Source: Verrucomicrobia bacterium LP2A
Lineage (GTDB): Bacteria > Verrucomicrobiota > Verrucomicrobiia > Methylacidiphilales > Methylacidiphilaceae
Length of the DNA: 64,000 nucleotides
Assembly (NCBI GenBank): GCA_000526255.1
Contig: JAFS01000001.1
Location: forward strand, 310,001 to 374,000
Direction: 5' to 3'
The position numbers and the translations under genes were made by a program. Position 1 is the stretch's first letter. Every line of letters starts with the position of its first letter. Below are positions 36,218-45,242 of this stretch, one piece after another. A model generated the notes under the pieces. It was not told the origin of the DNA and ran no database searches. It worked only from the letters and a program-made list of their open reading frames with translations.

Positions 36218-36690
36218 TTATCGTCCTCCGGTATCGAACAGGGTTCCTTCATCCATGGCCAGCCGCTGGTCGAGCCGCGCCCGCCCGTTGGCAACCAGCT
36301 TCTCAAGCGCCGCCTGCTCGGTCCCTGGCATGCCCACGGGATGTTCCGGCCCGTTCTCCTTCTTGCTCACGAGGGCCTCTCCGGCCAGGGTCTGGGCCAT
36401 CGGGCGCGGGCGTTCCCAGTCGGGCTGTGCCTCGTCGAGAAAACGGTTGAGGTTGCAGGGCTTGTTTTCCACGAACTATTGAATACGACGCAGCTCGTCG
36501 ATGGGCGGCACCAGCGCGCCCAGTTTTCGTCCTCTCCCGCTCCGTAAAAGCTCAAAGGCGGTGCTTCCCCTTCTTCTTTTCGGCCAGCCAGGGCAGGGAG
36601 ATGTGACTCGGCCCCGTCCACGGCCGCCACGTCGCTCCCCGGTATGGCAAACATCTTGTCGATCATATTGGACGCGCTTCCGCAAGCGCC
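36218..36690 (-). pseudogene. Unrecognised gene with an in-frame TAG
   Basis: One minus-strand frame is open on both sides of a single TAG at 36476-36478: upstream it ends ALVPPIDELRRIQ, downstream it continues FVENKPCNLNRFLDEAQPDW and AALEKLVANGRARLDQRLA to a TAA 4 bases before the TIGR04255 start. Further upstream the frame shifts to SHLPALAGRKEEGEA. I cannot name the family. It may be the decayed first gene of the operon that follows. Confidence 0.4.
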
Positions 36691-36692
36691 TT

Positions 36693-36802
36693 TTCGCGGA
36701 AGCCCTCCGACAGGGCCCTCGGCGTGGCCAGACCCACAGAAACGCCCAGCAGCTTGCCGAGCCGATGGCGAATGGCAGCGATGTCGAAGGGAGTTGTGGC
36801 TC
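36693..36802 (-). pseudogene. MNT-type nucleotidyltransferase fragment
   Basis: One frame reads FDIAAIRHRLGKLLGVSVGL followed by ATPRALSEGFREKALAEA, the second half of a minimal nucleotidyltransferase (MntA-like, partner of HEPN toxins). The catalytic GSxxxG...DxD part is missing, cut at the ISL3 remnant. Confidence 0.55.
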
Positions 36803-36814
36803 CCCACTAAAGGG

Positions 36815-36930
36815 AGTAGCTCAGGAGAGCAGATTTTCGGTTCAGGGATGGCAAGCTTTTCGCTGCGGTGCTGCCCCCGGGGTCCGGAAGGGAAGGGGAT
36901 CTTTTGGCTCTAGCTACTCGAAGCAGAGAA
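36815..36930 (+). mobile_element. Miniature ISL3 remnant
   Basis: About 115 bases keep the left part of the ISL3 upstream region (CAGATTTTCGGTTCAGGGA, the GGATGGCAAG stretch), a few N-terminal codons (FRCGAAPG region equivalent to LFAAALPLG in another frame) and the right end AGCAGAGAAGAGGC. The rest of the element is deleted. Confidence 0.55.
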
Positions 36931-36944
36931 GAGGCACCGGAACT

Positions 36945-37095
36945 GCCAAGATCGCTTCGGCAAAGCGGTCGCCTCTGCCCCGGCTGGTCGTGAATCACCC
37001 GCTTGGGGGTGAGGCAAGGGTGGGGAGTCTCTCTCCCAACTCCCTTGTCGAGCGAGAGCGCAAGTTGCACGGCCGCTTGTTACCCAGCCAGCGGC
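36945..37095. repeat. Structured repeat, copy 1
   Basis: Shares several blocks in order with 50405-50600: CAAAGCGGTC, GTGAATCACCCGCTTGGGGG, a GTGGGGAG/GTGGGAAG block and a final GCCGCTTGTTxCCxAGCC. The central part forms a hairpin in copy 2. Probably an IS end or a mobile small element. Confidence 0.5.
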
Positions 37096-37119
37096 GGACC
37101 GCAGCCCGCAGAACCCCCG

Positions 37120-37458
37120 CTACAGCCAACCTTCCAGCGCCAGCCTGACGAGGCTGATCACGACGGCGCCGCCGACGGCGGAGCCGAAGGAGGGGACGAT
37201 GAAGCCCGAGACGAGCTTGCCCGTCCAGTAGAGGAGGAGAGCGTTGATCAGGACCAGGAAGAGCCCGAAGGTCAGGAGGATCAGCGGAAAGGAGAGGGTG
37301 ACGAAGATCGGCTTGAGCAGCGCGTTGATGATGCCGAGCACGAGCGCCGCCACCAGGAGGGAGTTGAGGCTTTCGTAGCGGATCCCGATGAACTTGATGT
37401 GGGCGGTGACGAAGAGCGCGATCGCCAGGATCAACCAGCGGATCAGGATCGTTCCCAT
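37120..37458 (-). CDS. Phage holin family / DUF360-type small membrane protein
   Basis: 112 residues with four hydrophobic helices: ILIRWLILAIALFVTAHI, then LLVAALVLGIINALLKPI, TLSFPLILLTFGLFLVLINA and a last VGGAVVISLVRLALEG. The 'GIINALLKPIF..L..Pl....lGLF.lviNa' core is the hallmark of the COG1950/PF04020 family. Despite the name these are common chromosomal inner-membrane proteins with unknown role. GGAG precedes the ATG by about 11 bases. Confidence 0.85.
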   Translation of the reverse strand: MGTILIRWLILAIALFVTAHIKFIGIRYESLNSLLVAALVLGIINALLKPIFVTLSFPLILLTFGLFLVLINALLLYWTGKLVSGFIVPSFGSAVGGAVVISLVRLALEGWL

Positions 37459-37728
37459 GCCGCGCCTTTTTCTCCGGGACCGCTGCGGTTGACAAGCACA
37501 AAAGGAATCGGCCGCCTTTCATGGTTTCGTCCTGTCAATTCCTGCGTGGGTCCGCTCGCAGCATGATGCCGCAGCCATTCCGCAGGCCCGACGGCGCTGC
37601 AACCGGGGATGTGTGTCGCATCGCCCAAGAAGGGGGAAGCCGCATCGGTACCGCGAGGCGATCGCATTGGCCGCCGCCGGGGCCCAGGTGCGGTGTGAAG
37701 CCGCGGCCGATGCGCGCTCGATTGCACC

Positions 37729-38874
37729 CTAGGGGGCTCGAAGCCGCCTGGGGCTGAAAGTCGCTTCGCTAACGCCCTGGGCGGCAATGTGCGGGGGGAA
37801 CGGGGCGGCGGTCAGGAGGGCTGCGGCGATCTCCCCGACGGCGGGAGAGGTCTCGATTCCAAAGCCGCCCAGGGCCGCGACCCAGAAGAAGCCGGGAAGG
37901 TCGGGGTCCCATCCCAAGACCGGGCACTCGTCGGAGACGAAGGAGCGGAGTCCCGCCCAGCGGCGGAGGAAGGAGTCGGGCCCGAGGGGAAGGGTCGTCG
38001 CCTCGGCCAGCCGTTCGAGAAGGATCTGGCAGTCGCGTTCCTCGGGCTGGGCATCGCAGGGGGGGAGGGGAGTCTGGTCGGCGGGGGAGGCGAGGAGCTC
38101 TTCCCCCCAAGGCCGGAAATAGAATCGCTCGTGGACCTCGAGCACCATCGGCCACCGCTCGATCCCGGCTTCGGGATCGGGCCGGAAGGTCATCACGGTT
38201 CTCCGCTTCGGGACGATCCCGAGGGGAGCCGCCCCGGCCATGCGGGCGACCTGGTCGCACCAGGCTCCTGCGGCGTTGACGAGGAGCGGAGCCGTGAAGG
38301 CCCCGGCAGGAGTCTGCACCCGCCAGAGCTCGCCCTTCCTTTCGATCGCCTGAGCTTCCGCGCGGAGCAAGATGCGCCCTCCAAGTCGGAGAAGCCCTTC
38401 CTGCAGGGCCTGGAGGAGTGCGGGAAGGTGGATATCCATGCCCCCGGCTTCGATCACGCCTCCGCCGACGAAGGAAGGGCGCAGGACGGGCACTTGGGCG
38501 CAGGCCTCCGCGGGAAGAAGGCGCTCGAGCGAGCTTCCTTCGGCGGCCATCCTTTCGGCGAAGGAGTCCAGGGCGGGGAGATCGGCCGGAGAGGCGACGA
38601 AGAGAGCATCCCGGGGTGAGGCGAGATTTCGTGCGGGAGGGGCTTCTTGTGGATGCGTAAAGAAGGGCCGGCTGGCGCGGCAGAGGGCACGAACGGGAGC
38701 GGTCCCGTGGGTTCCCCGAAAGAAGACGGCCGAGCGGCCGGTCGAATGGTATGCGGTTCTCTCCTCCCGCTCGAGGAGGAGGACCGAGCGGCCTTTTTGG
38801 GCAAGGTGGAATGCGCTGGTGAAGCCAGCGATGCCCCCGCCGATCACCAGAGCATCCATGGGGCCGCTCGTCAT
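37729..38874 (-). CDS. FAD-dependent oxidoreductase (DAO/DadA-type)
   Basis: 381 residues. The dinucleotide-binding motif is VIGGGIAGFTSAFHLAQKG (GxGxxG at the N terminus), followed by the ERE acidic end of the second strand and STGRSAVFF. The late GLRSFVSDECPVLGWDPDLPGFFWVAALGGFGIETSP block is the FAD-contact signature of the DAO family (COG0665). Substrate is probably an amino acid or amine; the sequence does not say which. The start ATG is adjacent to the stop of the upstream lipoprotein gene, and a second ATG 15 bases in is possible. Confidence 0.85.
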   Translation of the reverse strand: MTSGPMDALVIGGGIAGFTSAFHLAQKGRSVLLLEREERTAYHSTGRSAVFFRGTHGTAPVRALCRASRPFFTHPQEAPPARNLASPRDALFVASPADLPALDSFAERMAAEGSSLERLLPAEACAQVPVLRPSFVGGGVIEAGGMDIHLPALLQALQEGLLRLGGRILLRAEAQAIERKGELWRVQTPAGAFTAPLLVNAAGAWCDQVARMAGAAPLGIVPKRRTVMTFRPDPEAGIERWPMVLEVHERFYFRPWGEELLASPADQTPLPPCDAQPEERDCQILLERLAEATTLPLGPDSFLRRWAGLRSFVSDECPVLGWDPDLPGFFWVAALGGFGIETSPAVGEIAAALLTAAPFPPHIAAQGVSEATFSPRRLRAP

Positions 38875-39279
38875 CTACTTCTCCTCGGAGCCCTTCTGGA
38901 GACCGTTGACGAAGGCGTCGACCTTCGCCTTGGTGAAGTCGACATTGAGCTGGGCGCGCTTGAGCTCGAGCTTGGCGAGCGAGGCGGTTTCCTTGGGCGT
39001 CTGGTTGCCCTTCATCGTCTCCTTCTCACGCTCCCGGATGGCTTCGCTGAGGGAGGCCAAGGATTCCGCCGCGGCCCGCTTCGTCCTTTCCGAAGGATGG
39101 CGCCGGAACTCGGCGATCCGCTCCTCGGCCGTGGTCGCCTTCTGCTCGGCGCTGCATCCGAAGAAGAAGAGCAGGGGTGCGGCCAGGACGAGGAAGCGGG
39201 CGGTCCGTCGCCAACGAGAGCGTTTGGGAGCGAGCGAGGGCGTGGACGATGCACGTCGTCGGAATCCATGGCCGGCCAT
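38875..39279 (-). CDS. Small lipoprotein with helical domain
   Basis: 134 residues. A basic N terminus (FRRR...KRSRWRRTARF) leads into LVLAAPLLFFFGCSAEQ, a lipobox with cysteine at about residue 42. The rest is helical and strongly charged (EERIAEFRRHPSERTKRAAA, LAKLELKRAQLNVDFTKAKV), likely a coiled coil in the periplasm. No family recognised. Transcribed with the FAD oxidoreductase directly downstream. Confidence 0.65.
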   Translation of the reverse strand: MAGHGFRRRASSTPSLAPKRSRWRRTARFLVLAAPLLFFFGCSAEQKATTAEERIAEFRRHPSERTKRAAAESLASLSEAIREREKETMKGNQTPKETASLAKLELKRAQLNVDFTKAKVDAFVNGLQKGSEEK

Positions 39280-39357
39280 GCCAGCGATCGAAAGCGAAAA
39301 TCGGTCGGGAGGCGAGCCGGAAATGACCCAAGGAGGGGAGATCGTCTTCCGGCGGGA

Positions 39358-40149
39358 TCAGACCAGGATCCGGGGATAGAGCTTGGCCGCGAGGGCGGTC
39401 AGGGCTATGAGCGTGAGGGCCAGGACCGCCAGGTCGGTGCCCAGGCCGACGGTGCTCGAAGAATGGACGAGCATGAGGGTGCGCAGGGCGTCGACCAGGT
39501 AGGAGAGGGGGTTGATGCGCGAGACGAGGCTGAGCCAGCCCGGCATGAGATGGATCGGATAGATCGCGTTGCTGGCGAAGAAGAGCGGCATGGTGAGCAG
39601 CTGGCCGATGCCCATGAGGCGTTCCCGCGTCTTGACGAGGCAGGCGACGATCAGGGAGAGGGTCGAAAAGAGGGCCGAGCCGAGGAGGGTGAAGGCGAGG
39701 ATGGCGAGCATCGCTCCCGGCTCCCAGCGGATTTGGACTCCGAGGGCTGCCGACAGGCCGAAGATGACGACCGCCTGCGAAAGGCTGCGGACGCCGCCGC
39801 CGAGCGCCTTTCCCAACACAAGAGTCCAACGCGGCGCTGGGCTCACGAGGTAGCGGGTGAGAACGCCGGAATCCCTCTCCCAGATCGCGGAGATGCCGTA
39901 GAAGATCGAGATGAAGAGGGCACTCTGGGCAAGGATGCCGGGTGCGAGAAAATCGAGGTAGGGAAGGCCCCCGGTGGGGATGGCGCGGATCCGGTCCATC
40001 ACCTTGCCGAAGATTAGAAGCCAGAGAAGAGGTTGGACGACCCGGGTGAAGAGCTCGATCGGATCGTGACGCAGCTTCCGGAGCTCCGCTTCCGCAATCG
40101 CGGCGGTCTGGTCCCAGGTCGCCAGCAGCTCAGGAAGTCCCTTAGCCAT
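39358..40149 (-). CDS. ABC-2 type transporter permease
   Basis: 263 residues from ATG 40149. Six hydrophobic segments are visible, with VVQPLLWLLIFGKVMDRI at the start, LAPGILAQSALFISIFYG, LTRYLVSPAPRW and the signature GQLLTMPLFFASNAIYPIHLMPGWLSLVSRINPLSYLVDALR, characteristic of DrrB/ABC-2 exporters. The start lies inside the last codons of the ATPase gene, so the pair is coupled. Substrate unknown; a drug, lipid or polysaccharide exporter is typical. Confidence 0.88.
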   Translation of the reverse strand: MAKGLPELLATWDQTAAIAEAELRKLRHDPIELFTRVVQPLLWLLIFGKVMDRIRAIPTGGLPYLDFLAPGILAQSALFISIFYGISAIWERDSGVLTRYLVSPAPRWTLVLGKALGGGVRSLSQAVVIFGLSAALGVQIRWEPGAMLAILAFTLLGSALFSTLSLIVACLVKTRERLMGIGQLLTMPLFFASNAIYPIHLMPGWLSLVSRINPLSYLVDALRTLMLVHSSSTVGLGTDLAVLALTLIALTALAAKLYPRILV

Positions 40150-40975
40150 GGCGCCGGATCGCCTTGCGGGTGCGAAGCGCGTCCGCATACGAGCTGCCTT
40201 CGGAGGGATGAGGCTCGCCCGCGATGTCGAGGAAAACCTCCTCCAAGCTCCGTTGCCCGCTTCCGGAGCGACAAAGCTCTTCGGGAGAGCCGAGGCGGAC
40301 GAGCCTTCCCGAGCGGAGAAAGCCCACGGTTTCGCAGAGCTCGCTTGCTTCTTCCATGTAATGGGTGGTGAGGAAGATCGTCATCTGCCAACGCTCCCGG
40401 AGCTCATGCAGATGGTGCCAGAGGGTGCGTCGGGCGACGGGGTCGAGTCCGGCCGTCGGCTCATCGAGAAAGAGGACCCTGGGCTGGCTGACGAGCGCCT
40501 GCGCGATCTCGAGTCGGCGGATCATTCCGCCGGAATAGTGGCGGACGAGCTCCGCGGGCTGCTCGATGCCCATGAACTCGAGGGCTTGCTCGATCCGGTC
40601 GCGGCGCTCCGCGCGGGGGATGCGGTAGAGCTTGGCCCCGATCGAGAGGTTCTCGTAGCCGGTCAGATCGGGATCGGCGGAGAGCATTTGCGGGACATAG
40701 CCGATGCGGGCGCGGACGGCGGTGGGGTCCCGGACCACATCGTGCCCGTCGACGCGGGCGCTCCCCGAAGAGGGAGGGAGCAGGGTGGTGAGCATGCGGA
40801 TCGTGGTCGTCTTGCCCGAGCCGTTAGGTCCCAGAAGAGCGAAGATGGCGCCGGCACGGACCTGAAGCGTCAGCCGGTCGACGGCGCGGAAGGAGCCGAA
40901 GCGCCGGCTGATCTCCTGCGTTTCGATCGCGAAGGGAGTGGAAGGATCTCGCGCCATCGGGGAGAGGCCAAGCAT
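40142..40975 (-). CDS. ABC transporter ATP-binding protein (DrrA-like)
   Basis: About 277 residues. Walker A is [16 protein letters not shown], the Q-loop VPQ in IGYVPQML, the signature [16 protein letters not shown], Walker [13 protein letters not shown] and the H-loop [10 protein letters not shown]. This is the DrrA/NodI type that pairs with ABC-2 permeases, here the next gene. ATG codons at 40975 and 40957 both fit; a longer open frame upstream has poor protein character. It is divergent from the beta-helix protein gene at 41103. Confidence 0.9.
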   Translation of the reverse strand: MLGLSPMARDPSTPFAIETQEISRRFGSFRAVDRLTLQVRAGAIFALLGPNGSGKTTTIRMLTTLLPPSSGSARVDGHDVVRDPTAVRARIGYVPQMLSADPDLTGYENLSIGAKLYRIPRAERRDRIEQALEFMGIEQPAELVRHYSGGMIRRLEIAQALVSQPRVLFLDEPTAGLDPVARRTLWHHLHELRERWQMTIFLTTHYMEEASELCETVGFLRSGRLVRLGSPEELCRSGSGQRSLEEVFLDIAGEPHPSEGSSYADALRTRKAIRRHG

Positions 40976-41102
40976 GAGGTTGTCCCCAAGCGGGACCATC
41001 CTCTTTTTGTCCGGCGCACCGGAGAATTGCAACCCTTCGAAGCGCATCCCGAAAGGGAACCGCTTGCTGGACGGTTCCGCTTGAGGCAGTCTGGCAGGCG
41101 GA

Positions 41103-43670
41103 ATGGCCCGGGTCGCATCTCTGGCGTTTGCGCTCTTGCTCCCCTCGTTGTGCCTGCCGGTCCGTGCGGCCAAGATTTTCTGGGTCTCGGAACCGATTGC
41201 ACCCGGGGAGATGGCGCTCCTCTACGGCGGCGACCTGGGAGGGGTGCGGTCGATCACGACTTGGCCCTTGGAAGACGGAGAGCCGAAGCTCCCGCGGAGC
41301 GGCTTCCCGTCGCCGCCTTTGGCGGTGGTCTCGGTGTCGGTGTCGCAATCCTCCTCTTCCTCCCTCAAGGTCCCCATTCCCGGAGCCTTTGAAGCGGGCA
41401 TCTTTGCCGTGGACGCCGATGGGGAAAAGCTTTTCGTCAACCGTCCGAAGCCCGAATGGAGCCAGCCGGAGCGCCTGCTCCCGGGCTTGGGCGAAAACGA
41501 GGCGGTGGCGGGGAGTCGGATCGAGGTCTTCGGACGAAATTTCCTCCTCGACGTGGAGGAGCCGAAGCACGCTCTCCTCCTGCTCCGGGAGAGCGGAACG
41601 GGCAAGACAATCCTGGTTGCCCCCGATCGCGCGGAGCGGTATCGCCTTTCGGCCCGTCTGCCCCAGAGCATCGCCCCGGGTAACTATGAGATCTGGGTTC
41701 ACAATGGGCACGGAGGCGAATGGGGGTGGGGAGGGGGAGCGACGCTCGTCGTCAAGAGCGCCGAGGCCTGGCCTTCGACCCTCTTCGACGTGCGGGAGTT
41801 TGGGGCGAAGGGGGATGGCGTTTCCGACGATTCGGAAGCGCTGCGGAAGGCGCTGGCCGCCGCGGAAAAGGCGGGAGGAGGCATCGTCTACCTGCCCGCG
41901 GGCACCTACGCGGTCCGGGAGGCGTTTTTTCTGCCTCCGAAGACCCTCCTCGAAGGAGACGGCAAGGACTTTACCTGGCTCAAGTGGCCGCAACACGCTC
42001 CTCGCCGGCCGAGCGACTTCCTTCCCGCCGTGCTCTACGGCAGCGGCCAATATTCGATCGAAGGGCTCTCCCTGCTGGTGCGGAACGCACGAAGGGTGCT
42101 GCTCGACCTTTCGGTAGTCGCCGATCGACTCGTCTCGGCGGATCTGGTGGAAGCGGAGGTTCCCGTGGCGTTTCGGAAGAGGGCGGCCGGTGCGCCTTGG
42201 GAGACGCGGGATCTTTTTTTGCGCAACGTGCGGATCGACTACCTCCCTTTTGCGGGCTCCCCTGGTCGGAAGCCCGAGCATGATCCGCAGTGGGCTTTGG
42301 GCCGGTGGGGCTTGGCGGGTCGGGAGGATGAGGAGCTTTCCCTCTTCTTGGGAGGAGTCCGCAACGTCGAAATTTCGGGCTGCGAGTTTCTTGGGATGCG
42401 CCATAGGCTGCTTGACCTCCGCAACGGTCGGATCGTCGGTAACGATTTCTCCAACCCGATGGGGGCTTTTTCCCACACCGACCTGGGCGGGCGCTACCTT
42501 GCTCTCCTCGACAACTGGGTGGCCGACGGCAGCGTTCTCCAAAGCCATCTCGACGGCTGCCGCTTTTTCGTGGTCGCCCACAATAGCTTCAGCGATTTCG
42601 GACGGGGAGAGCGGATGGCGTTGACTTTCCGGGGCGAGGCGCTGCGAGGAAAGTGGCTCGGCAAAGGCGGCCTTCCGGTCCGCTGGCTCCCGGTGGAGCG
42701 AATGGAGGGGAAGACGATCACGCTGCGCGGCGAGCGATTGGCTCCGGGAGAGCTGCGGGGTGCCGGAGTGCGGATCGAGCGGGCCGACGGCTCGGAATTC
42801 TGGATTCCCGTGCAGAGCAACACCGAGCGGTCGATCCTCCTGGCTTGGCCGGTGGGGACCGGCTCGGCAGTCCCCGACTGGGTCGAGACCGCCGGGTACC
42901 TGCCGCCCCTGCTTTCCGCGGTCTCCCGGATCTTCGGGAGGGATCTTTTTCTCGTGGACAAGGTTGCGGGAGACTACGCCGGGCTCGATGCGCAGATCGT
43001 GAGCGGCCGGGGGGCGGGACAGGTGCGCACTGTCGTCCAGGCGCAAGGGGATCATCTTACGGTCGATCGCGACTGGGAGGTGGCTCCAGACGCGACGAGC
43101 CAGATCTTGCTCCACCAAGTGCAGGGCAATGGGATCTTCTTCGGAAACGAGGCGGAGGATCCAAACGGTCTCTTCGTCGGTGAGGGCGATCTCTACGACT
43201 CGGTCTTCGACGCGAACACGGTGCGCCGGAGCTCGGGCATCTGGGAAAGTTCGGGGACCTTTCTCCAGTTTCTGGAAAACGTACTCGACGTCGCGGTCAG
43301 CTATGGGGAGCCTCCCCCTGGAGCTCCCCCTCTTCCCGATCACGGAATCCTCGGCGTGCTGGCGGGCGGGGAGATCGGAGAGCGCTTCTCGAGCCCCTTC
43401 GAGCTTGTCCGGGGTCTGGTCTTTCGCCGCAATCGTCTGGCCTTCGGTCACCGCATTCAGGTGGGATCGAGGCCGGGGGCGAGCGGGCTTGCGGCCGTGG
43501 TCGCGCGGGATCTGGTGATCGACCACAACTGGTTCGAGCACGGGACGGTAGGAATCGAGCTCGAGCGCGGAGTCCGGCAGGCGGTGATCTCCCGAAACCT
43601 TTTCTTCGACGTCGCGGTTCCCCAGCAGGTGAACCAGGCGACCGAGGTGGAGGTCATTCCGGGGCCGTAG
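41103..43670 (+). CDS. Secreted right-handed beta-helix protein (pectate lyase superfamily)
   Basis: 855 residues. The signal peptide is VASLAFALLLPSLCLPVRAA. A ~200-residue N-terminal region of IPT/Ig-like character (VAGSRIEVFGRNFLL, APGNYEIWVHNG) is followed by FDVREFGAKGDGVSDDSEAL and GGGIVYLPAGTY, the Pectate_lyase_3 (PF12708) opening. Repeated short strands with asparagines (RNVEISGCEFLG, NGRIVGNDFS, RFFVVAHNSFSD, LVIDHNWFEHG, AVISRNLFFD) mark helix turns. It likely binds or cuts a polysaccharide outside the cell. The exact substrate is unknown. Divergent ABC exporter genes sit next door. Confidence 0.8.
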   Translation: MARVASLAFALLLPSLCLPVRAAKIFWVSEPIAPGEMALLYGGDLGGVRSITTWPLEDGEPKLPRSGFPSPPLAVVSVSVSQSSSSSLKVPIPGAFEAGIFAVDADGEKLFVNRPKPEWSQPERLLPGLGENEAVAGSRIEVFGRNFLLDVEEPKHALLLLRESGTGKTILVAPDRAERYRLSARLPQSIAPGNYEIWVHNGHGGEWGWGGGATLVVKSAEAWPSTLFDVREFGAKGDGVSDDSEALRKALAAAEKAGGGIVYLPAGTYAVREAFFLPPKTLLEGDGKDFTWLKWPQHAPRRPSDFLPAVLYGSGQYSIEGLSLLVRNARRVLLDLSVVADRLVSADLVEAEVPVAFRKRAAGAPWETRDLFLRNVRIDYLPFAGSPGRKPEHDPQWALGRWGLAGREDEELSLFLGGVRNVEISGCEFLGMRHRLLDLRNGRIVGNDFSNPMGAFSHTDLGGRYLALLDNWVADGSVLQSHLDGCRFFVVAHNSFSDFGRGERMALTFRGEALRGKWLGKGGLPVRWLPVERMEGKTITLRGERLAPGELRGAGVRIERADGSEFWIPVQSNTERSILLAWPVGTGSAVPDWVETAGYLPPLLSAVSRIFGRDLFLVDKVAGDYAGLDAQIVSGRGAGQVRTVVQAQGDHLTVDRDWEVAPDATSQILLHQVQGNGIFFGNEAEDPNGLFVGEGDLYDSVFDANTVRRSSGIWESSGTFLQFLENVLDVAVSYGEPPPGAPPLPDHGILGVLAGGEIGERFSSPFELVRGLVFRRNRLAFGHRIQVGSRPGASGLAAVVARDLVIDHNWFEHGTVGIELERGVRQAVISRNLFFDVAVPQQVNQATEVEVIPGP

Positions 43671-43833
43671 CCTGCGGAAACAGATTCAACTAGGACGCAG
43701 TCAGCCGCCTTGGGAGGTCCTGATTCCTGTTCGCAGGCTTTCCTTTGGCGGAGCTCCGCATGCGGGCTTGTCTTGCCGTCTCCCGCTTTGGAGAAGGAGA
43801 CAGATCACGTTCTTCGAACCGTTAAAGCCCTCT

Positions 43834-44583
43834 TCAGAGCTCCTGGAAGGTAGGCCGGATCAGGATCTCGTTGACGTTGACGTGCGGGGGCTGCGTCACG
43901 GCGTAGACGATGGCTGCGGCGATGTCCTCGGCTTGGAGCGCACGCCCTTCCTGAAAGTTTTTCTGGATTTCCTGGAGGGCGGCTTGGTCGGTGATGGTTT
44001 CGAGCAGCTCGGTGATCACCGCTCCGGGCTCGATGATGGTGACGCGGATGTTGTCGGATGGGGAGAGCTCCATCCGGAGCCCTTCGGCGAGCGCACGGAC
44101 GGCATACTTGGTGGCGCAATAGACGGCACTTCCTGGATAGACCTTTCTTCCGGCCACCGAGGAGAGGGTGACGATATGTCCGCTCTTCTGCTCGAGAAAC
44201 TTGGGAAGCACGGCCGCGAGGCTGGCGAGCACTCCCTTGAAGTTGACGTCAACCGTCGCCATCCATTCGGCGACGTGGAGATGGCGCATGAGCGAGATGG
44301 GCATGATCCCGGCGTTGGCGACAAGGATATCGATGCCACCGAAATGCTTGCAGCTGGTCTCGACGACATTTTCCACGTCTCGCGCTTCCCGGACGTCGCA
44401 ACGGAGGGGAAGAGCTCTTCCCCCTTCCTCGGCGATCTGGCGGGCAAGCGCTTCGACGCGGTCGAAGCGGCGAGCAGTGGCTACGACGCTCGCTCCCTTG
44501 CGCGCCAGCTCGAGCGCGGTCGCTCGGCCGATGCCGCTCGAAGCTCCGGTAACGATGGCGGTCTTGCGGGAAAGAGGCTTCAT
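43834..44583 (-). CDS. Short-chain dehydrogenase/reductase
   Basis: 249 residues from ATG 44583, with GGAG 8 bases upstream. NAD(P)-binding motif TGASSGIGRA at residues ~14-23 with ARRF at the end of the second strand (NADP preference), NAGI at ~90, the catalytic LSSVAG serine and YCATK tyrosine/lysine pair. This is a classical SDR of the YdfG/serine-dehydrogenase-like type. Substrate cannot be fixed from sequence. Confidence 0.9.
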   Translation of the reverse strand: MKPLSRKTAIVTGASSGIGRATALELARKGASVVATARRFDRVEALARQIAEEGGRALPLRCDVREARDVENVVETSCKHFGGIDILVANAGIMPISLMRHLHVAEWMATVDVNFKGVLASLAAVLPKFLEQKSGHIVTLSSVAGRKVYPGSAVYCATKYAVRALAEGLRMELSPSDNIRVTIIEPGAVITELLETITDQAALQEIQKNFQEGRALQAEDIAAAIVYAVTQPPHVNVNEILIRPTFQEL

Positions 44584-44705
44584 TTCGGCTCCTTTTTGGC
44601 AAAACCGTAGCAAATCCGGCTTGGAAAGGTCGAGTGGCCACCGCCTTCCCTCTTCTTTTTCCCATCGAAATCGCCGCGGGCGCAGGGTAGGCTTTTGCGA
44701 TAATC

Positions 44706-45137
44706 ATGCGGATGCCCCCCTTTGCTCGTATCGCCTTTGGCTTGGCGTTCTGCTGCGTCACGATTCTTTCGCTCGGCGCCTGCGTCCGTCAGGAGAGCTG
44801 TCCCGTAGTGACCGAGCAGGATAAGCGGCAGTTTGCCGAAGCCCTCCAGGCAAGGCCGCTTGTCCGGGTGACCGTGCTTTCGATGGTCCCGAGCCACGTC
44901 TACCGATGCGGCGTCGCGGTGCGCTGGTCGACCTCGGTGAACATGATTGCTTTTTCGTCCGAGGGGAGGCCGACGACTACCTATTGCGGCAGCTTCGAGA
45001 TGGCGGCCGACTTTCCCCGCAATTCCTTCGGGGAGATCGCCGTGGCTTCGTCTCTTCCCGCCTACTGGTCGGATACGGTGCGGGACATTCAGGGCTACGC
45101 CTTGATGAGCCGCCGACCGTCGGGCGCTCCGCGGTAG
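44706..45137 (+). CDS. Putative lipoprotein
   Basis: 143 residues. RIAFGLAFCCVTILSLGACV gives a hydrophobic signal with lipobox LGAC. The mature part has two later cysteines (HVYRCGVAV, TTYCGSFEM) that could form a disulfide. No family recognised. The ribosome site is weak; ATG at 44712 is an alternative start. Confidence 0.6.
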   Translation: MRMPPFARIAFGLAFCCVTILSLGACVRQESCPVVTEQDKRQFAEALQARPLVRVTVLSMVPSHVYRCGVAVRWSTSVNMIAFSSEGRPTTTYCGSFEMAADFPRNSFGEIAVASSLPAYWSDTVRDIQGYALMSRRPSGAPR

Positions 45138-45242
45138 CAAGGTCGACCTGCCTTTCGACCACCGTCGTGCCCGGATTTCCCCGATACCCCAGCGACGGAG
45201 TGGCGGAAAACGACGATTCTGATTCCAGGCGATAGAGGCTGT

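Noticed and set aside
37459-37728. Possible RNA gene in a GC-rich gap
   Set aside because: No tRNA cloverleaf, CCA end or known structural RNA motif could be traced; no tRNA or rRNA was seen anywhere in the window.
40976-41173. 66-codon N-terminal extension of the ABC ATPase
   Set aside because: It overlaps the start of the divergent beta-helix gene and lacks protein character.
40824-43541. 905-codon minus-strand open frame
   Set aside because: Antisense to the beta-helix protein; composition typical of GC-rich shadow frames (R, P, H, G-rich).
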